DNA of 64,000 bases from Gordionus sp. m RMFG-2023 (lineage: Eukaryota; Nematomorpha; Gordioida; Chordodea; Parachordodidae): the NCBI RefSeq assembly GCF_954871325.1, contig NC_088776.1, positions 5,835,985 to 5,899,984 of the forward strand, read 5' to 3'. The notes beneath the pieces were generated by a model that was given only the letters and a program-made list of their open reading frames with translations, did no database searches and was not told the origin of the DNA. Below, in pieces: positions 61,301-64,000 of this stretch (positions within the stretch are counted from its first letter, which is position 1; the number at the start of each line of letters is the position of its first letter). A program made the translations under genes and the position numbers.

Positions 61301-63387
61301 TATTATAGGTTGTATGGTTTACGGCGATTGCACCATACATCTTATTAACCATTCTACTCATCCAGGCATTATTGTTACCGGGTTCGTTAAATGGCATAAT
61401 TTATTATTTAACTCCTCAAATGCACAAACTAAAATCTGCTCAAGTTAGTTTTAATATTATTTTTTGGTAATTTGTTTGAAAAAAAAGCTTGATTAAAATT
61501 ATTTTAGTGAAAATATTCTTTAAACAAATAATATAAAATCTCCACAACATTTACGGGGTTTATTGGATCTTATTAAAATATAGTAAAAAATTCTAATTCT
61601 CCTTTAGATATTATATTATTTTTAGCTCTTTTAAACTCAATTACATTTATTAAAATATTTTATAATCCCATTTTGCGTCTTTTCAAAAAAACGTAACTTC
61701 ACATAAAAATTTAGATATATTGATATCTCATTTCAAATCATATATCCAGATAGAATCCTTTATATTCATTTATTCTCAATCCCCTGAGTCTGACTTAAAA
61801 AATTTATGGTTGCCTACTTTTATTAAAGAATTGACTTATTGCTATCTTGAGTCTCTGGACTCTTAGAATTCTCCTCAATTCTTTCCAAAGTGCGACTCCT
61901 CCTAGTTTGTTATCTCTCTTACCCTTACCTTGTTGACGTATACCTCTATATATTGACAGTCATTTAAAAGATTCTCCCCGATAAGATTTTTTTAAAAATT
62001 ATAAATTTAACCTCCCCCCTCCTTCATTCCGTTGTATTGATCTACGCATAAATCTTGCCATTGCCATAGGGTCAACATAATTATTTCAAGACATTAATTT
62101 TTATTTTGGTCTTATTCAAAAATGGCCGGTTTCTGATTCGAGTTTCACGGCAGCTAGCCAAATGTCACTGTTCGGATTGAAACGGAAGCCCCGAGAAAGA
62201 ACATCCATCCAGATTAATTTTCTCCAAAATCAATTGCAAAACTTTCACTGTATTACTATTGTCATGGATATTTTTTTACTGGCCAAAAAATTTATTCTAC
62301 ATAATGAATATGATTATGATGAGATCATTTTCTAGATTATTAATTACTCTTATTTCTTTTTCTCAAATAATTTTACTTTTGGAGGAAGTTAAAAAAAATT
62401 TTTTATTTTAAATATAGGTGTGGTATGAGGCGGCGGTGCAAATATTTTATTCCACTGGCCCAGGTTTTGGGGTGCATATTGCTTACGCGAGTTACAACAA
62501 ATTTCACAATAATATACAAACGTAAGAATATATAAATACAACGAGGGTATCATTAAACAAATAACGCCATTATTTAAAAATGGGAATAATTTTAGGAGAC
62601 GAAAAAATATAACACTATATAATATATGAGATAATTTCTAATTAAAATATTTTTTTTGGCCATCAAAGTATATCGATTTTTTGTTTAGTCACATCCAACG
62701 ACATATAATAATACCTAGACTGACGATGCACTCATTAAAAGTGCACTTCAATGAAAAACAGCTGGGGATGCCATTTTTGTTACCCATATCATTATTAAAA
62801 ATTTTAAACGAGAGACTAATTTATTCCTGTCTTGAAGCAAACTTTATTAAAGAATTGCCTGATCATTGAGATAATAAGGAAGCTAGTTATCAATTTAATA
62901 GTAGTTTTAAACTTGAGATAATTACAGTATAGATTACCAAAATGGCGGGTCCAGCTGATTTTCATTCAACGACTCTTTCAAATGCATTATTATGAATGCA
63001 TCGTCAGTCTAGGTATAATTTTATGTCATTGGTCACAATGGTATACCCTTGCAAGCATATGGCATCCGTTTTAAAATGCTAAAAGAAAAGTCTTTGTTCT
63101 ATAAAGAAAAAACACTATGTGACGGCCGGGGAAAAAAATGTTATATATCATCTTGTGATTTGTTTTTTAAAATGAGCCAATGAAAAGCTCCTAAATGACA
63201 AAATTTGTGATTGATCAATATAAAATATTATAATTAAAATTTTATAAATAAAAATTAATAAGGGATGTCATAGTGACATCGGCTGTCAATAGTTTAACCA
63301 GCTTTTTCGCGGGATTCGTCGTTTTCGCGTTTTTAGGTTACATGTCCATGCAGAGGGGTTTGGAGATAGATCGAGTGGCTAAAGATG
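55383..63387 (+). CDS. SLC6 monoamine-type Na+/Cl- neurotransmitter transporter, first seven coding exons
   Basis: Plasma-membrane symporter of the SERT/DAT/NET type. Exons: 55383-55959, 56216-56347, 57569-57806, 60932-61070, 61309-61443, 62418-62521, 63263-63387. All are GT-AG and in frame, giving 483 residues; the rest lies right of the window. Residues 1-160 are a hydrophilic cytosolic tail. TM1 is [20 protein letters not shown], whose Asp176 is the amine-binding Asp of monoamine transporters (GABA and glycine carriers have Gly). TM2 reads [20 protein letters not shown]. Exon 3 has TM3, the extracellular loop Cys pair ([10 protein letters not shown]) and an NMS sequon. EEYFERKVLGI forms across the exon 3-4 join, as expected. 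Then [20 protein letters not shown] (TM5), [19 protein letters not shown] (TM6) and [16 protein letters not shown] (TM7). A pyrimidine tract and CAG at 55331-55372 suggest a spliced 5' UTR. Which amine it carries cannot be told. Confidence 0.94.
56842..57054. repeat. TA-flanked inverted-repeat MITE in SLC6 intron 2
   Basis: ACAGTGTTGTGCAGATTTAA at the left matches the complement of the right end, ACAGTGTTTTGCAGATCTAA, and the match continues for about 90 bases per arm. TA sits on both sides. Confidence 0.75.
57077..57330. repeat. MITE family B copy in SLC6 intron 2
   Basis: CAATGTCATATAATAATATCC at the left, then GAAAAACAGCTGGGGACG and TTATTAAAGAATCGCCTGAT. The right terminal repeat is truncated after ATGGCGGCTCCAGCTGATT. 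Confidence 0.75.
57807..60931. other. Long SLC6 intron 3
   Basis: 3.1 kb between EEYFE and RKVLGI. It contains a GC-rich hAT-like tip near 58340 (GCAGGCCCGGCCTGGG), an open stretch at 58474-58782 that I do not recognise, and a family B MITE at 59532-59827. Confidence 0.8.
59532..59827. repeat. MITE family B copy in SLC6 intron 3, reverse orientation
   Basis: CAATAACATATAATAATACC at the left and CGAATGCATCGTCAGTCTAG then TATGTCATTG at the right. The interior runs opposite to the copies at 50347, 57077 and 62696. Confidence 0.85.
61137..61266. repeat. Short repetitive stretch in SLC6 intron 4
   Basis: Words such as ATCTAGATACAGATAC recur, and AGTTGTTAAAAGATAC at the start is the inverse of GATCCTTTAACAACTCTGA at the end. 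It is a small inverted-repeat element or a degenerate microsatellite. Confidence 0.5.
62696..63031. repeat. MITE family B copy in SLC6 intron 6
   Basis: CAACGACATATAATAATACC and TAGACTGACGATGCACTC at the left; GAATGCATCGTCAGTCTAGG and TTATGTCATTG at the right. Arms are about 80 bp. GTCACA directly precedes the left end (with two extra bases) and directly follows the right end, a possible target duplication. Confidence 0.88.
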
Positions 63388-64000
63388 GTAATCACTTTTT
63401 TATTTTCAATATTATTTAATAATTTTTAAAAAATTGTGAATAATAAAAATAAACTTGGGCTGCTTTAGCCTTTGAAAGATGGATCTTTACTAAGATGAGC
63501 GTGGCTGGGTCAAAATGGTATATTGTACGAAAATATAAATAGGACACTTGACACTAACGAACGGAAGCATATAATATATTGGATCGGATATTTAAAACAA
63601 AAGCAAAGAGTCTTTAAAAAATTATTTAGTGTTAGTTATAATTCTAGAGGAACTAAAGAGTTTCAATTCTGGGTTTCAAAAAGAGTTCTTGGGTTAGGTT
63701 TCCTAAGATTGTTTTAAAAAAAGTTCCCATTTTTGATTTCCTGTATTTTAAAAGGGATTCTGAATTAAATTTATATTAAGAGTAGGTTCTGAGAATTAAC
63801 CTGATTCAAGTTACAAAGTCCATTTATTTAGCAATTGTATCTTTTTTTTTCTAAACTTTGAGTATTTTGTAATTTTAAAATTACTTTTTGAAGGCATTTA
63901 TTATTTATAACTTGATACATTTTTTTTTTAAAAAACTTCCCATCCTTCATTAAATGTATTCTAATGCCATAACAATACCCATAAAATAATATTGGGAAGC
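63388..64000. other. Start of SLC6 intron 7, to window edge
   Basis: Begins GTAATCAC after the exon ending in VAKDG. No further SLC6 exon (the next should read like 'GPGLVF') is visible. The last 40 bases resemble the start of the 52738 tandem unit. Confidence 0.6.

Overview
The window is nuclear DNA of an AT-rich animal, roughly three-quarters A+T by eye. The evidence is two spliced metazoan genes with GT-AG introns and standard codons, and a dense load of eukaryotic DNA transposons and a LINE. A transporter of the monoamine SLC6 type (Asp in membrane segment 1) suggests a bilaterian invertebrate. I cannot name the species. There are no operons, CRISPR arrays or bacterial signals.

Layout. 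(1) 1-9947, + strand: a metallocarboxypeptidase of the M14 A/B type, reconstructed here as eight exons (1774-9947). It has all zinc and substrate residues, one 53-bp intron and several long introns that hold MITEs. (2) 9948-27060: a transposon cemetery. It holds MITEs, a decayed transposase, a small hAT element with an 8-bp target duplication (15119-16160), a decayed IS630/Tc1-like transposase (about 17850-18680), a MULE with tandem-array ends (19149-20585), a five-exon P-element/THAP9-like gene that reads as one 691-residue frame (22283-24599), and a hAT element with a BED-like finger (26022-27052). (3) 27640-32080: a degenerate satellite of about 280 bp, split by a second MULE (28310-31722) with a perfect 9-bp target duplication and a spliced transposase gene. 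(4) 32080-41270: mostly non-coding, with hAT and MITE relics and a weak copia-like fossil. (5) 41287-44414, minus strand: an RTE-type LINE bounded by a perfect 15-bp target duplication, whose 5' end is a tRNA-like sequence. (6) 44430-55040: gene-poor, with MITEs, microsatellite, poly-C/poly-G tracts and a tandem duplication. (7) 55383 to the right edge, + strand: a monoamine-type SLC6 transporter. Seven exons (TM1-TM7) are inside the window, three introns carry copies of one MITE family, and another MITE lies about 150 bp upstream of the start codon.

The two host genes have no evident functional link. The most unusual content is the mobile DNA: two different MULEs whose terminal inverted repeats are arrays of short tandem repeats, a P-element-derived gene with an intact exon structure but lost catalytic aspartates, and an RTE LINE with a tRNA-like head. 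All joins were made by hand from reading frames, splice dinucleotides and family knowledge. No alignment or expression data were available.
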